This document shows positions 47,944 to 59,576 of a DNA stretch of 64,000 bases, piece by piece. The stretch is taken from NCBI GenBank assembly GCA_944739405.2, contig OX123182.2, positions 67,025,183 through 67,089,182 on the forward strand, written 5' to 3'. Position 1 is the stretch's first letter. Each line of letters opens with the position of its first letter. The notes under the pieces are model-generated. The model was not told where the DNA came from and searched no databases. It saw nothing but the letters and a program-made list of their open reading frames with translations. Source of the DNA: Euclidia mi (taxonomy: Eukaryota; Arthropoda; Insecta; Lepidoptera; Erebidae). A program made the translations under genes and the position numbers.

Positions 47944-48146
47944 TGTAACGTAAAAAGACCTTTCAGGTGTCCACTGTTACGTTATCCCTACTAGGGTGTG
48001 TTTAAATGAGAAACGTGGTTAAATGTTACAATAAAAATTTATTTAATTCTCAATTAATTTTAGACGTCATTTAGCAAGCGCAAAAATTAGCAATTAATAA
48101 AAATTTACACAGGGTCGCGTGATTCGGCGATGGGAGAGATTGATGT
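47944..48146 (-). mobile_element. LTR fragment D, inverted
   Basis: On the minus strand it ends in ACGTTACA at 47,944 and includes the GTGGACACCTGAAA and CACCCTAGTAGGG blocks missing from LTR B. The U3 promoter half is absent. Confidence 0.75.
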
Positions 48147-48896
48147 TATACATTACATCTTGCCGCGAATATTTTTTTTTGTGTTTTTGGCTATGGTTGT
48201 GTTCACTATGTCATCGATTGTCTCCTGCGGTGATGTACTACACATTGCAACCTATTCCGAATTGTGTATTTGCCGTTGTCGTTTTTGTATCATAATCAGA
48301 AACCAGTTATTTGTCCGCGAGAATGGAATGCGGCCGGCGCCAAGCGCGCAGTGATGACTCACTTGTTTACGTCAGCCGATCACTCGGCTCAAAACATTGT
48401 ATTATACTTTATACTTAATTATAATCAACACTTTTTTTATGCTTTTACAATTCGCATCGAGCGCGTTAATGAGCAATTTGTTTGTGATACCGCCAACTAA
48501 TCGTATGATTGTAGTATCGTAATATAGTAAGATCGTAATATTGGTTTCCGACTTATACATTTTCAATTAACTTCATTTATAAAGCCCGTATCACGTACAA
48601 TACCTCTTCGCGCGTGGTGTATTATAATAAATGCGACTCGCATCGTGAATGAATGTTGGCTTGTACATGCGTATGATTGTGTGTAGGCTTTTTTGAATGT
48701 GATGAATGTCAGGTTATAGGAACGTTCAATGCTTGGTGACGTATGAATGGCCGAGGGTTATACTTGGGTTTTTCTTTTCTTCCAGGGTTAGTAGTTGCTT
48801 GTGCTTAGCTTACTGAAACCACCACTCATCTGTTTCAGGTTTCCGAATGCAGTTGCCGCCTACCAGCCACAGAATTTTCCCTCTGGGAAAATTCTA
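48147..48896 (+). other. Non-coding interior beside LTR E
   Basis: No domain is recognised. The last ~90 bases (CTCATCTGTTTCAGG, GCAGTTGCCGCCTACCAGCC) match the inner element in reverse at 45,480-45,570. The polypurine tract and LTR start expected here are deleted. Confidence 0.55.
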
Positions 48897-49254
48897 CACA
48901 CCACCTCTCGGCCGCTTGCACCTCCGCCCCCACCGCACTGCGAGCTCCTATAAAAGCGGACGCGTTGGCTTCGCGCTTCCCTTTTTCTGGCGGCTGCGAG
49001 ACGAGCTAAGTCAACCAACTCTCCTGGACGAACCGGCAGCGGGATTCTCAACATCATTCTCTCCCATCGCCGAATCACGCGACCCTGTGTAATTTTTTAT
49101 TAATCCCTAATTTTTTCGCTTGCTAAATGATGTCTAAAATTAATTGAGAATTAAATCAATTTTTATTGTAACATTTCACCACGTTTCTCATTTAAACACA
49201 CCCTAGTAGGGATATCGTAACAGTGGACACCTGAAAGGTCTTTTTTACGTTACA
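48897..49254 (+). mobile_element. LTR E: 3' LTR of the outer LTR element
   Basis: Same orientation and near-identical to LTR A from CTCGGCCGCTT to the ACGTTACA end. It lacks the first ~40 bases. It is followed directly by the CACT target duplication and the resumed LINE. Confidence 0.85.
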
Positions 49255-49500
49255 CACTTCTATATACTACTTTTTTGTATTTTTTATGGATTTTAGAGAT
49301 TTCCACACATTGTTGTCTGTCATTTGGGTAGTCTCTCAATCAATCGTTTGCTTTTCCTCTTATCCCATACCTTTCTAATTTATGCAGGAGCAATTTGTGG
49401 TCCACAAAATCGAACGCCTTGCTCATATCTAGGAAGATCGTCGCGACTGGTAAGCCGTCATTTATGGCTTGAGTTCTACACACTATATTTGAGAAGTAAA
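49255..49500 (-). mobile_element. LINE 5' part, resumed after the LTR insertion
   Basis: On the minus strand it encodes AINDGLPVATIFLDMSKAFD, the RT motif A region, and HKLERYGIRGKA. One stop follows, and the frame then reaches KKVVYRS at the CACT site and continues in register with AYQQNDFGVPQG at 44,629. It is truncated upstream. Confidence 0.85.
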
Positions 49501-49535
49501 TTACTATATAAGAGAACAGAGAAGTGAAAAATACT

Positions 49536-49752
49536 GACTGCGCGGTTGGTGTAGTGGTTTAAGCGGCCACCTCGAAGCTTAACGCTGCGCCGAGTGTTGT
49601 GGGTTCGATCCCCACACGAGGCAACACTTTGTATGATTAATAAAATGTTGCTTTGACTCTGGGTGTTCATTGTGTCCGTTAGTTGTATGTTTGTAAAGTC
49701 CCCCGCGACACAGAATTTAGTCCTAGTGCGGGAGTTGTCTCTAAAAAAATAT
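49536..49752 (+). mobile_element. tRNA-derived SINE (family D), copy 1
   Basis: The head has A-box TTGGTGTAGTGGTTTAAGC and B-box GGGTTCGATCCCC (near 49,611). The body contains TGTGTCCGTTAG and GTAAAGTCCCCCGCGACAC and ends in CTCTAAAAAAATA. It looks like a split-promoter pol III element, not a tRNA gene, because the acceptor arm is not closed. Confidence 0.78.
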
Positions 49753-52689
49753 GATATACAAAATCCTGCTTACAATATGTATATCGGATTGACAAGGATG
49801 GTTATAATCTTCCTCAGAAAAAGAAGTATAATCCTACTGTAGCCTACTCGCTGAGTGAGAGCTCCAGAAGCAAATCCTTCGTTCAGTTTTGTCTATCTTT
49901 CCTGTAGAGTAAGCGGATGTCACAAAAAGGTGGAGTTTGGATCTCATTCGTCCTTTGTCGAAGATTGGAACTCACGAGTATCTAGACTAATTGCTGCGAT
50001 TGCAGTATGTTAATAGGTTATCATCATAGACGTTATAATATTATCAGATTAAACCGACCATTGGCGAACTCTATATCCAGCAGTGGACTATGACAATTGG
50101 CAGGCTAATGACGATAATGAGACCGAGCGAATTCCGTCTGAACTAGCTAGGGGCAGTGTTATTCTATGGTTAAGCTCGGGACATTATATTATCGTCGACT
50201 AGTAAAGTTCTTAATGCCAGCAGGGACAGGCACAGGATAATTAGCACTCTTATACACATACTGTACTACCTGCATAGATCATAAATTATATGTCATATCA
50301 TTGATGTCTATTAATACCATGAGTTCGAACTCAAGGTTTCAAAAGCTCTTAAAGTAGTAAAGAATACACACATTTTACGATGTCATTAAGGTCAACTTTG
50401 ACGTTAGCGTTAAAGTCAACTTCAACGAGACTGAATGTTGTATAAAACCCGATGAGAGCAGTAAAAGCTAATTGACATGGTAATGGTAGTATAATTCCAC
50501 TATTGAAACGATGCTATTAGGTACAAATTAATACAATTTCCTAGCGTCTTCTGATTATTTCTCTGCCGTTATAACCGATACCTAAGCATTAATACATTTA
50601 TTACTAGAGCATAACTCGTACACCCAATACTTAGTTTCTTTATCTACATACGAAGTTTTAGAGTTCGATTTAACTTGCTAAGTGTCGATATTGAAGTAGA
50701 TATAGAGATAAGACCGTCTCAGGATACGATAAGTGAATGAGTGGTACAATCTATCACAGTGTCACCGCAGCTCTGCACGCAGGCACTTACGTCACGTATA
50801 GCCGTAATGCAACCGGCGACGATAAATATCTGCTCTGTACTTCTGGCTAACGTATTGCATGTGTAAGTATGTAGAGTGAATCTATTTGTCTGATTAAATA
50901 ATGAGTTACTTTTATATAAAACTGGCTATACCTTTAATTAAATATGTCTTAAATCTGGTTGGCTACTTAGAAAGGTGCAAAGTAGCCTTCTATGCATTTT
51001 TGGATTCATGGTCATTTTATACCAAATGTAAATGTAATTGAAAGTAAGCAGTAGTTAAGTAGGGGAAGCGGATTAGATGAAAAGCAAACAGAGTTACTTT
51101 TGCATATACATATAATAGGAATATGGATGTTAGATTGATAGATTCAGTTGGATAACTTTTGCGTTTGAACAAGGATTTTCGGCATCAATGAATGGAAGAT
51201 TAGCGTACTAATAGTTTAAAGGACATGAAAATTTGAAACTAGCAAATAATTGTGATGAAAATGGTGATAAATACGTTTATCCGGCATAACGCAAAACACA
51301 ACGATAACATTTGGCAGTCAGTTGGTAATGGCAAACAAAATGGTTTTGCAGTGTATTAAAAATGGATATTTGTTTGTTCGACTGGACATTGTAAATTTGC
51401 TACTAAAAGTGTTGCTATGTGCGCTGCAATATCAAAACGAGATATTGCGTTTGACGATATATTCTGCTCCGCCAAAGTAGAACCACACCTTTATACTTTC
51501 GTGATATGATAAAACTATCTCACATGAAACACATCTCAAAGTTCAAGATCTTCACATTAATAACTAAATTATTCTACAAAGATAAGTAAATGGAACTTAT
51601 GAACAAGTGAACCTATAATTATACTTATCGGCATGTACCCACGTTTTGAGACCGTAATTAACTGTCAGAACTAACACAGAGCGATTAATCATATTTCTAA
51701 AAATGAAAGAAAACAGAATGAATGGCCTCTTTTCATGTTGCTATAAGTGTCAACTGAGAGCGAAAATATAACGGCATTTCAATAAAGGAGGGTCAAGAGA
51801 CTCTTATAAAATATACATGTGATAATATTACACATATGATGTGACGGTGTGTGTGAGCTTTTTGTGTTGCTGCACTTCACATAACCGTGTTCCATCTTAA
51901 AAAAAGGTTTCTCTTTGGATATGCACAGACATTTAATATACTTATTGCTGTGTACCGTTCAAGTAAACAGCGGCTAAGAATTGGCTTTTGATACGATTCT
52001 GACTAATTTTATACACGGTTATTACATCGTGCACTTTAACTTAAATAATAATATAATGTTCAGAACGTAGAGACGGATCAGAGGATCTTGCTAGTGAAAT
52101 TTCGCACGGTTTCCTTTGATTCGTTTTACGTTCACGTCCTTTGGAACTGAAATTAATATAATGCTGCTTTATTATAAGTCTAGTATAGTTTTATTAAAAA
52201 GCCTTGTTTTAAAAAGTGATATCTATTGAATTTATTATGAACTGAAGTGAACTACCGTGTAAGTTACACGGTATCCGGTAATTTAATAAGAGACGTCGAT
52301 ATATTTGAGTTTATACATCGAACCAATTGTCTCTATGCAAGCATTCAGATGGGAGAATGATATCTAAGTATTAAGTATAAAAGTCAGTGCTGATGTAATA
52401 AAACATTCAGTACTCACAGGTGTTATTTTTGCAAGTGTGAAACTATTCCGTCGACCAGACGTCTAGTCGTGGTGTTAATGAATGAGTAGCCTCACTAATT
52501 GCTCTCTTGAATGTGATGGAGAAGTCTTATTACTTAGCTACTTACTTCAACCGTTTTTACACTACACGATCTCAAAAACTCAGAATCAAGTGTGAAGACT
52601 TTGAACTCTCACTTTTGACTTTGACATGAATCACTATGTCGACTTCTAATGAGTTGTATGTGTGTTTCACCATATATATAAATAAAAAA
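49753..52689. other. Non-coding, little recognised
   Basis: No coding domain. A tail-like CCAGCAGTGGACTATGAC with GGCTAATGACGATAATGA at about 50,080-50,120 resembles retroposon 3' ends. Confidence 0.5.
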
Positions 52690-52845
52690 CTGCACGTATG
52701 GCGTAGAGGTTAAAGCACTGCGCTAAGTGTTGAGGTTTGAATTTACAATTTGTTATTTCGAGTATGGCTGAACTTTGTGTTTGTTAATTGAATGTTTGTA
52801 AAATCCGCCGGTAAAAAAAAATGTTCGGACGATGTCCTCAAAAAT
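52690..52845 (+). mobile_element. tRNA-derived SINE (family D), diverged copy 2
   Basis: ATGGCGTAGAGGTTAAAGC matches the A-box head, and TTTGTAAAATCCGCCGG matches the body of the copy at 49,536. The B-box is degraded. Confidence 0.65.
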
Positions 52846-53371
52846 CCAAAATGAAAATAAAACCAAGTACAGAATTGATTATCATCTACCTAAAACGCCG
52901 AGATTATGCTCTTATACAGCAACTAGGAATACTCACACACTAAATAGTAAAGTATAGTACCAAATTCAGCGCCTGACCCTAAATTTTCACCAGTATTTTT
53001 TTAAATCGTGTCGTGTAAACAAGTTTATCCTTGTGGTGTGGCTACAAGTGTCGGTGTTTCGACAAACGTACTTAATGTAACGGGTGGGTGACTCACGACT
53101 CCCGTACTAATTATATCACCTGTGCACAAAGTGTTCATTTACACCTCGTTTTATTACATTTTACACTCGAATAGCTAATGACGTTTATGTAACGTGTCAT
53201 TAACGGTCGGGACTTATTTCCTTTGGTAATAATTTATCAGTGCCGAATATATACTTAGCGTAAGAAATTGCCTCAAGTAAATGATGTTTGAATTTACTAA
53301 GTTATGTAACAGTTATTTTTATGATCTAAAAACTCACAAAGTAATGCAACTGAAACAGGTAAGTTATCGGT
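52846..53371. other. Non-coding, nothing recognised
   Basis: No frame or repeat recognised. Confidence 0.45.
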
Positions 53372-53412
53372 CTATTGCAGTCCACTGCTGGACGCAGGCC
53401 TCCTCTAGGGTA
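53372..53412 (-). repeat. RTE-type 3' tail fragment
   Basis: TGCAGTCCACTGCTGGACGC..AGGCCTCCTC resembles the 3' end of the larger RTE copy starting at 53,817. Confidence 0.5.
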
Positions 53413-53434
53413 CGCTATAAGATTGTCGGTCGAA

Positions 53435-53671
53435 TCACGAAAAGGCGTAACTGTGTTTTTGTTAATTTTACAGCAGAGCCATTTTTATGAAATCATCACG
53501 TTATGTACTGTCATAACTTTATGTCTTAAGATTTAATGTGCTTGGTATGATATTTATGTAAATATGTGGCTAAGATTGATCATATTATTAACTGTAGTTT
53601 CAGTGTACTGTAGTTAATTATAAGGATATTTATATTTTTTTGAAAAACGTTTCACTTACGCCTTTTCGTGA
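53435..53671. repeat. Recurring 16-bp motif, left cluster
   Basis: TTACGCCTTTTCGTGA occurs at 53,656-53,671 and in reverse at 53,435-53,450. Related copies lie at 55,697-55,934. Confidence 0.7.
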
Positions 53672-53816
53672 TGTACCCCTAATATCAGTCATTTCACTTA
53701 CGTCCACGTAGGTATTGCTTTAAGTGAAATTAAAAACATCGGTATGCATAACATTTTTTTTCTTTCATCAATTGGAGTGATGTATTATTCTCTGTGTTAA
53801 GTAAGATCACCTAACG

Positions 53817-55640
53817 AATCAATCAATCAGCCTATCGCAATCCACTGCCGAACATAGGCCTCTCCCAACACGCGCCACAGTACACGGTCCTCAGCCTTCC
53901 GCATCCAGTCTGTCCCAGCCACCTTTATCAGGTAGTCGGTCCACCTAGCTGGGGGCCGCCCTACTTTACGCTTGCCGAGGCGTGGTCTTGCTCCATTGGT
54001 CATCAGTCCTTCTACAGATACGGCCAGCCCACTGCCACTTGAGCTTACTGATTCTGTGAGCTATGTTGGTAACTTTGGTTCTTTGCCGGATAACTTCGTT
54101 TTGGATTTTATCCTACAAAGAGACGCCAAGCATAGCCCGTTCCATAGCTTGCTGCGTGACTTTTAGTTTGTGGACTAGTGAGTGCCCACGTCTCGGCACC
54201 GTATGTCATAACAGGTAGAACGCATTGGTTGAAGACTTTGGTCTTCAGGCATTGCGGTAGGGGCGAAGAGAAAACTCGACGTAGCTTGCCAAACGCTGCC
54301 CAACCCAACTAGATCCTGTGGTCGATTTCTTTCTTGAAGTTGTTTCTCTTGAACAACTTCGAGCATCGATCCGTCGACATCAACCGGTCCCGGCACAATG
54401 TGTGCGTTGAACATAATCTTGGTTTTATCCAAATTCATGCCGAGACCGACCCGTCGAGAGGCTCCATTTAGGCTGTGCAGCATCTCGCTCAGCTCTTCCA
54501 GTCTCTCTGTCACGATGATAATATCGTCGGCAAACCAAAAGTGGGATATGTACTCGCCATTAATGTTTATGCCCAGTCTAGGCCAGCGTCTTAACGACGT
54601 CTTCGAGTGCGTTGGTAAAGAGCTTAGGGGATATAACATCCCCCTGCCTCACTCCTCTTCGCAACTCAACGGGGCTAGTTTTACTGTCCTGGAGCTGGAC
54701 GGTCATAGTGGCCGTGTCGTACAAACGTCTCACCACCTCGATGTAGCTTTGGTCTTCTTTACAATCTGCCGAACAGAATGGATGTGGTCTACGGTGCTGT
54801 AGCTTTTTCGAAACCCGGCTTGTTCCGGTGGCTGGAAACCGTCGAGTTTTCTGGCGAGACGGTTTGTTAGGACTCTCGAAAACCACTTGTAGACGTGGCT
54901 CAGGAGTGAAATACGTCTATAGGGTTTCAGCAGGGTTTTATCACCATTTCTGAAAAATAGAACCACAGCATTCTCACTCCACGCCTGAGGTGTGTGCCTT
55001 GGTGGGTGACGGAATTAAACAGGCTCGCCAGATCTTTCAGAACTGCTGTCCCACCTGCTTTTAAGAGCTCTATGGTGATTCCGTCATCCCCTGGAGACTT
55101 GTTGTTCTTAAGCTGCTTGAGAGCTACTCTAACCTCGCCCTGGTTGATATCAGGGATGTCCTCCGTGTAATGGCGCGTGAGTTGGGCCCTGTGGTCATCA
55201 TCGCTGGGTCTCGTAGGTTTAGGCATCCGTGATGCGTACAAATCCTTGTAGAAACTCTCAATTTTAGCGAGAATCTCGAACTTGGAGGTTACGGTTTTGC
55301 CATCCGCAGTAATGAGTTTCGACAGATGAATTCTCCTAAGCTGGCGAGCGAAGACTTTGATGCCTCGATTCTGTTCAATCGTAGCCGTAATGGCGCGGGT
55401 ATTGAAACATCGGAGGTCACGTCACACCAGCTTCCGGATCTTCCCGTTAAGGTTTCTTCCATCCGTCGAAGACATCTGCGCATATGACATTCCTCTTCTT
55501 TGCCTCATAAGTTCGAGAGTCTGGAGCGAGAGTTTACTTTGATTGTTAACGCTTTTTCCGGGATACACCCTTCCAGACACGTCCTGTAGCGTTTTGATCA
55601 CAGCGTCGGTTTTTTCGTCAACAGTGTCATGGGTTTCCAG
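53817..55640 (-). mobile_element. RTE-clade LINE, 5'-truncated and frameshifted
   Basis: Minus-strand pieces in order: a pre-RT linker (about 55,640-55,290), 55,241-54,927 with LKQLKNNKSPGDDGITIELL, 54,966-54,730 with YRRISLLSHVYKWFSRVLTN and PPEQAGFRKSYSTVDHI, 54,886-54,578 with motif B VELRRGVRQGDVISPKLF, and 54,639-54,175 with catalytic FWFADDIIIV and GLGMNLDKTKIM. Last comes 54,308-54,108 with VLPVMTYGAETWALT. This is classic RTE RT order with at least four frame breaks. The endonuclease is missing. The 3' end is a TGAT-type repeat tail. It sits between two clusters of a 16-bp motif. Confidence 0.9.
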
Positions 55641-55696
55641 CAGTTACAACAGAAACGAGTTTCGACAGGTCTTGGTTTCACTCGCGCAAAATTATG

Positions 55697-55934
55697 TTAC
55701 GCCTCTTCGTGAAAAAACATTATTATGCATGAACAGGCGTAACTAGCGATATGTCCCTTCGTGATTTTTTGAATTAGAAGGAAAAGTAGATAGGGCTTTT
55801 CGCAACGGTCTATAAGTGCGGTTTCATTGCAGTTTTGGCTACGCCTCTTCGTGACATAGTGAAACTTGACCTATAAATGTCGATGGTGCTAATATCTCAA
55901 AATCAAAACTTTTGTTGGATACGCCCTTTCGTTA
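55697..55934 (+). repeat. Recurring 16-bp motif, right cluster
   Basis: TTACGCCTCTTCGTGA at 55,697-55,712 and, lacking the first base, at 55,840-55,854; TACGCCCTTTCGTTA at 55,920-55,934; and a split copy (GGCGTAA at 55,736, CCCTTCGTGA at 55,755). Several copies are preceded by GTTTCA. Confidence 0.7.
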
Positions 55935-57257
55935 TTTGACCGACGAGATGTTCTCCCGTCTTCGCTATCTAGCCGCTACCAGCTACTCTCTTCAAGTGAT
56001 CTTCAGTCCATCTGAAACAAGGTTTGTTATATTTTAGCAAAGTTATAAATAATATTTTATTAAAAGAGGTAGTTTTTTCTAACAAATCCATTGTATCTTA
56101 ATTATTCAAATTTTTATCGTATCTAATCTTTTATCATTAATTCTGACAACTCCGTTCTATCAACATCTTCGAGGTTTATTATTAATGGATCGCTTGAGTC
56201 AATTGTTTTATCTGCAAAGATATTGACAGAATAAATAATTATCACAAGGAAATGCTTCATTAAATATTTTGAGTTATTTATAATGAAACATTATGTTAAT
56301 TTCCACGTAATATCTTAGTACTATACTTAGATTTTTACGTGGAAAATACCGAAAAAGAAATATTCAGCATTTCAAAACTATTACAAATAAAATGGTTTGA
56401 GTTTACATTTGATTACATAAACGACACAATTCCCAAGAACTAACAGTAGCAAAAAAATACCAAATAAACTGATAATATATATTTTTCAGGAACATTTTAT
56501 AGAAAATGTGACGGAGTGACAGGTTTATGAGGTCTACATGTACCTAATTATGTAGAAATTTAAAATTAAATGAAAAAATATTTAGATAGACAGGCAAAAC
56601 AATAATATATTAAAATAATTAACACGGCAAACGCAAATCTCAAAAAGGTTTCAAATTTTGGGACGGTAAAGGTATTGCATGAATATTTAACCTTCGGTCG
56701 ACGTTGATGTATGATTATTAGCACGAGTGTCATTTGGTTTTGCCATTATTTTTAATCACATTTATTTATTATTTCCACGAGTGACTAGATTTTAGAGCGC
56801 TAAATCACCAATTAGATTTAAGGCTTCAATGAAGAAAAGTCAGCGGAGAGAGACGCAAGATATGCGATGGGAAAAAGGGACAGATATATGTGTTCTTTCT
56901 TCTTCTAACCATTTTGCTTACTGTAACCACAAAGAATAATACTAAGAAATAATGTATATTGGCAGCAAATATACATCATGGACATGATGCATACTGTGTT
57001 ATAAATACAGACTTTTGGCAGCTGTTCACATGTTTTATAGTATACTAGCTGTGCACTGTAATGTTGTCAACCGCCAATCCAGAATGATATTCTTTTTATT
57101 TTTACTCGGTTCCTATGGGTCGTAGCATGATGTCAGAAAATCTTCCGGCTTTCAGCAACAATAAGAAAAATACTCCTCAGTTTTGTTATATGATTACAGT
57201 GTCAATAACATTTTATTATTTTCAACCAAACAAGCAAACAAACTTTGTAACTATATA
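55935..57257. other. Non-coding, nothing recognised
   Basis: AT-rich, no coding signal. Confidence 0.5.
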
Positions 57258-57474
57258 GGCTCACGCCTGTATCCCGAAGGGGTAGGCAGAAGCATAATAT
57301 TACACCCACATTTCGCCATGAATTTTTAGGTCCCACGTAATAGGGGGCGAGCCTATTGCCGTTACCGGGCACATAATCAGACTCCGTGCTGCTACTGAGA
57401 ATTCGTGAAAAACCCAGAAACAATTTGCCTCCAATCAGCAGTCGCATACGCTATCCACTGGACCAAGGAGGCAG
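57258..57474 (-). mobile_element. tRNA-derived SINE (family C), copy 2
   Basis: On the minus strand it starts CTGCCTCCTTGGTCCAGTGG, contains CAGTAGCAGCACGGAGTCTG, and ends CTGCCTACCCCTTCGGGATA plus CAGGCGTGA. The B-box region is deleted. Confidence 0.8.
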
Positions 57475-57660
57475 TCTTACTTTGTTACGAGTGACAATAA
57501 GGTACGCGAAACACCATTGTGTGTTAACACGAGATCAAATCCTTATAGGAAGGACATGTGTATAATAAGTATCACTGGACCTGTTAGTCCTACTCAATAC
57601 TGCGATGTACTGTCTGTAAATCTTGGTAAGCGCCCGGACGAGTTGCTAAGATTTAAGAGA

Positions 57661-57775
57661 TCATCATCATCATCCCCTTATATTATAAAATATTTAAACT
57701 GTTCCAATGCTGGACAAGAGGGTTTAAGCCCTAGTTTACCACGCTAGCTAAGTGCGGGTTGACTGCAAATTTAAG
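57661..57775 (-). repeat. Retroposon 3' tail with ATC repeats
   Basis: ATCATCATCATC, then GTTCCAATGCTGGAC..AGAGGG and CCACGCTAGCTAAGTGCGGG, a diverged LINE/SINE tail. Confidence 0.5.
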
Positions 57776-58992
57776 TGACATTGTATTTAAATCTTTACAG
57801 CTACGCTAAGATACCGTTAATTCGTTGTTACTGGAGATGTCACTAACGAGGAAAATGTTTTATTATTGATAAAAACAAATTTTATGATAAAAACATTGCA
57901 AAATATCAACACGCAACCCACCAATAGGGAATATGCATGATTTTTTTATTGTTGCTATCGTTTATTTATGTTAATATGATACCGTAAACATAATATTAGT
58001 CGTGGAGAAGTCAACATTTATTTAAAATTAAATGTTGAACATTGCAATGACATAACGCTAGTTTAAACACCCCCATTTTAGCGCTTTGTGGTTACGTCAG
58101 CGTTCTCAACGTTTGAGTTGTTAACTGTCAACTCTGTCAAATGTTTTGACATCTTTGTTAAATGTCTGGTACTGTTTTGACACTTTTGACATATTATCCT
58201 CTGCGAACCGTGTCGTCACTGGGGTTCAGCGAAACGCAACGCTATTGGCTACACCTGGTAGCCAATAGTATTGCGTTTCGACATTTAAAATATCGCTCGT
58301 AAATTTTCGATTTTTGATTAATTAATATTCGCAATTTTAGAGTGTTTAAATATAAAATAATGATAGAGGTGTCTTTCTTTACCGATAAAGAATGTCATAA
58401 AAATATATTCGCTTAAATCTGAATCACACGCATATTCCCTATTATCTTACCAGCTTTGACCCACTAACAGACTCAACATGACAATAGATTATTTATTGTA
58501 TTTACTTCAAACAGTTAAAGAAACCTATCAGTTATAGGCAATGCTTAACATGTTAACGAAGTATTGAAAGTATTGGAGGTGAGGGATATCGCCATAACAC
58601 ACCATATAAGGTTTTTCACAGGCTCTCAATAGGCAAACACGTATTTGTGAACAGTAGGATAGACCGACATTGGGTCTGGTGGGCAGTTTTCAAACTAATT
58701 TTGTGTTTGCTTTTCTAGCTTATTAAAGTTATTATATGGGTATTTCACTATTATTTATGTAACTTTGGCGCGTTTAAACTACTTCAAGTAGATATCAAAA
58801 ATAATACGTGACTTTAGGCGAGAAAACATTTTTCATTTCTTTTAAACAAAGCTGTATCTGTGCGTAAGAATTTATGTAGGTTTTAAGGAATTTATTTAGG
58901 AATTTATACGATGGGTTATAATAATAAATGCGGCTAATCGAATAATTGTACAGTGTAGGCGCAATTTAAACAAAGTGGTGTTTATATACGTC
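57776..58992. other. Non-coding with one hairpin
   Basis: No gene recognised. Contains the hairpin at 58,230-58,280 and several TTTGACA words near 58,130-58,195. Confidence 0.5.
58230..58280. promoter_or_regulatory. Hairpin carrying two facing CCAAT boxes
   Basis: Arms 58,230-58,252 and 58,258-58,280 (23 bases, two mismatches) contain CTATTGGCT and AGCCAATAG. Two opposed CCAAT boxes in one stem could be a promoter element or the end of a small foldback transposon. No transcript evidence. Confidence 0.45.
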
Positions 58993-59222
58993 CGTGTGGT
59001 GACGGATTAAGAATACGAAATGTCACCACCCCATATCATCCCATGGGTGTCGTAAGAGCCGACAGAGGGAGCATACTATGCAGAGAACAGCACTGTAAGA
59101 GAAGGAAAACTTGATCCAAACCCTATACCAACCCGTTTGGCCAGCGTGGTATAGTAGGCCAATTCCTCCTTTCAAAGGAGAGGCCTAGTCCAGCAGTGGA
59201 CTGTTAAAGGCTGATGATGATG
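58993..59222 (+). mobile_element. SINE family A, copy 6
   Basis: Plus-strand copy with CGTGTGGTGACGGATTAAG at the start and GGCTGATGATGATGG at the end. Confidence 0.8.
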
Positions 59223-59410
59223 GTGTTTATATATTCATATCTCTATCTATCATCATTAAGTTTTGGTCCACGAAATCGATAAAAATACTATTATTATAGA
59301 GAATTAAATTTTAGTCAGGGTATATAATGAAATTACTCCGATAATTTCACGTTTATTGTTTGAGCGGTTTTAATTTGACTTTAAACCCGTCATACCATAA
59401 AATAGTTATT

Positions 59411-59576
59411 ACTAGCTGACCCGACGAACTTCGTTCCGCCATAGTTCTATTTTTCATCCAAACCTTCCCCTGACAATAACGAAGACATAAAATAAAGGCT
59501 TATACATTTTCTTGTAGTCGCTCCGAAGTTATGCGCGTACAAACATTTCGGTGATTCAATTTTATTTATATAGATT
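59411..59576. repeat. Common lepidopteran repeat end (Helitron-like)
   Basis: Starts ACTAGCTGACCCGACGAACT and ends ATTTTATTTATATAGATTC, with GCTCCGAAGTTATGCGCGTA inside. This is a widespread non-coding arthropod repeat; its class is uncertain. Confidence 0.5.

Noticed and set aside
49536..49625. Possible functional tRNA gene
   Set aside because: A and B boxes are present but the acceptor stem does not close, and a SINE body and tail follow directly.
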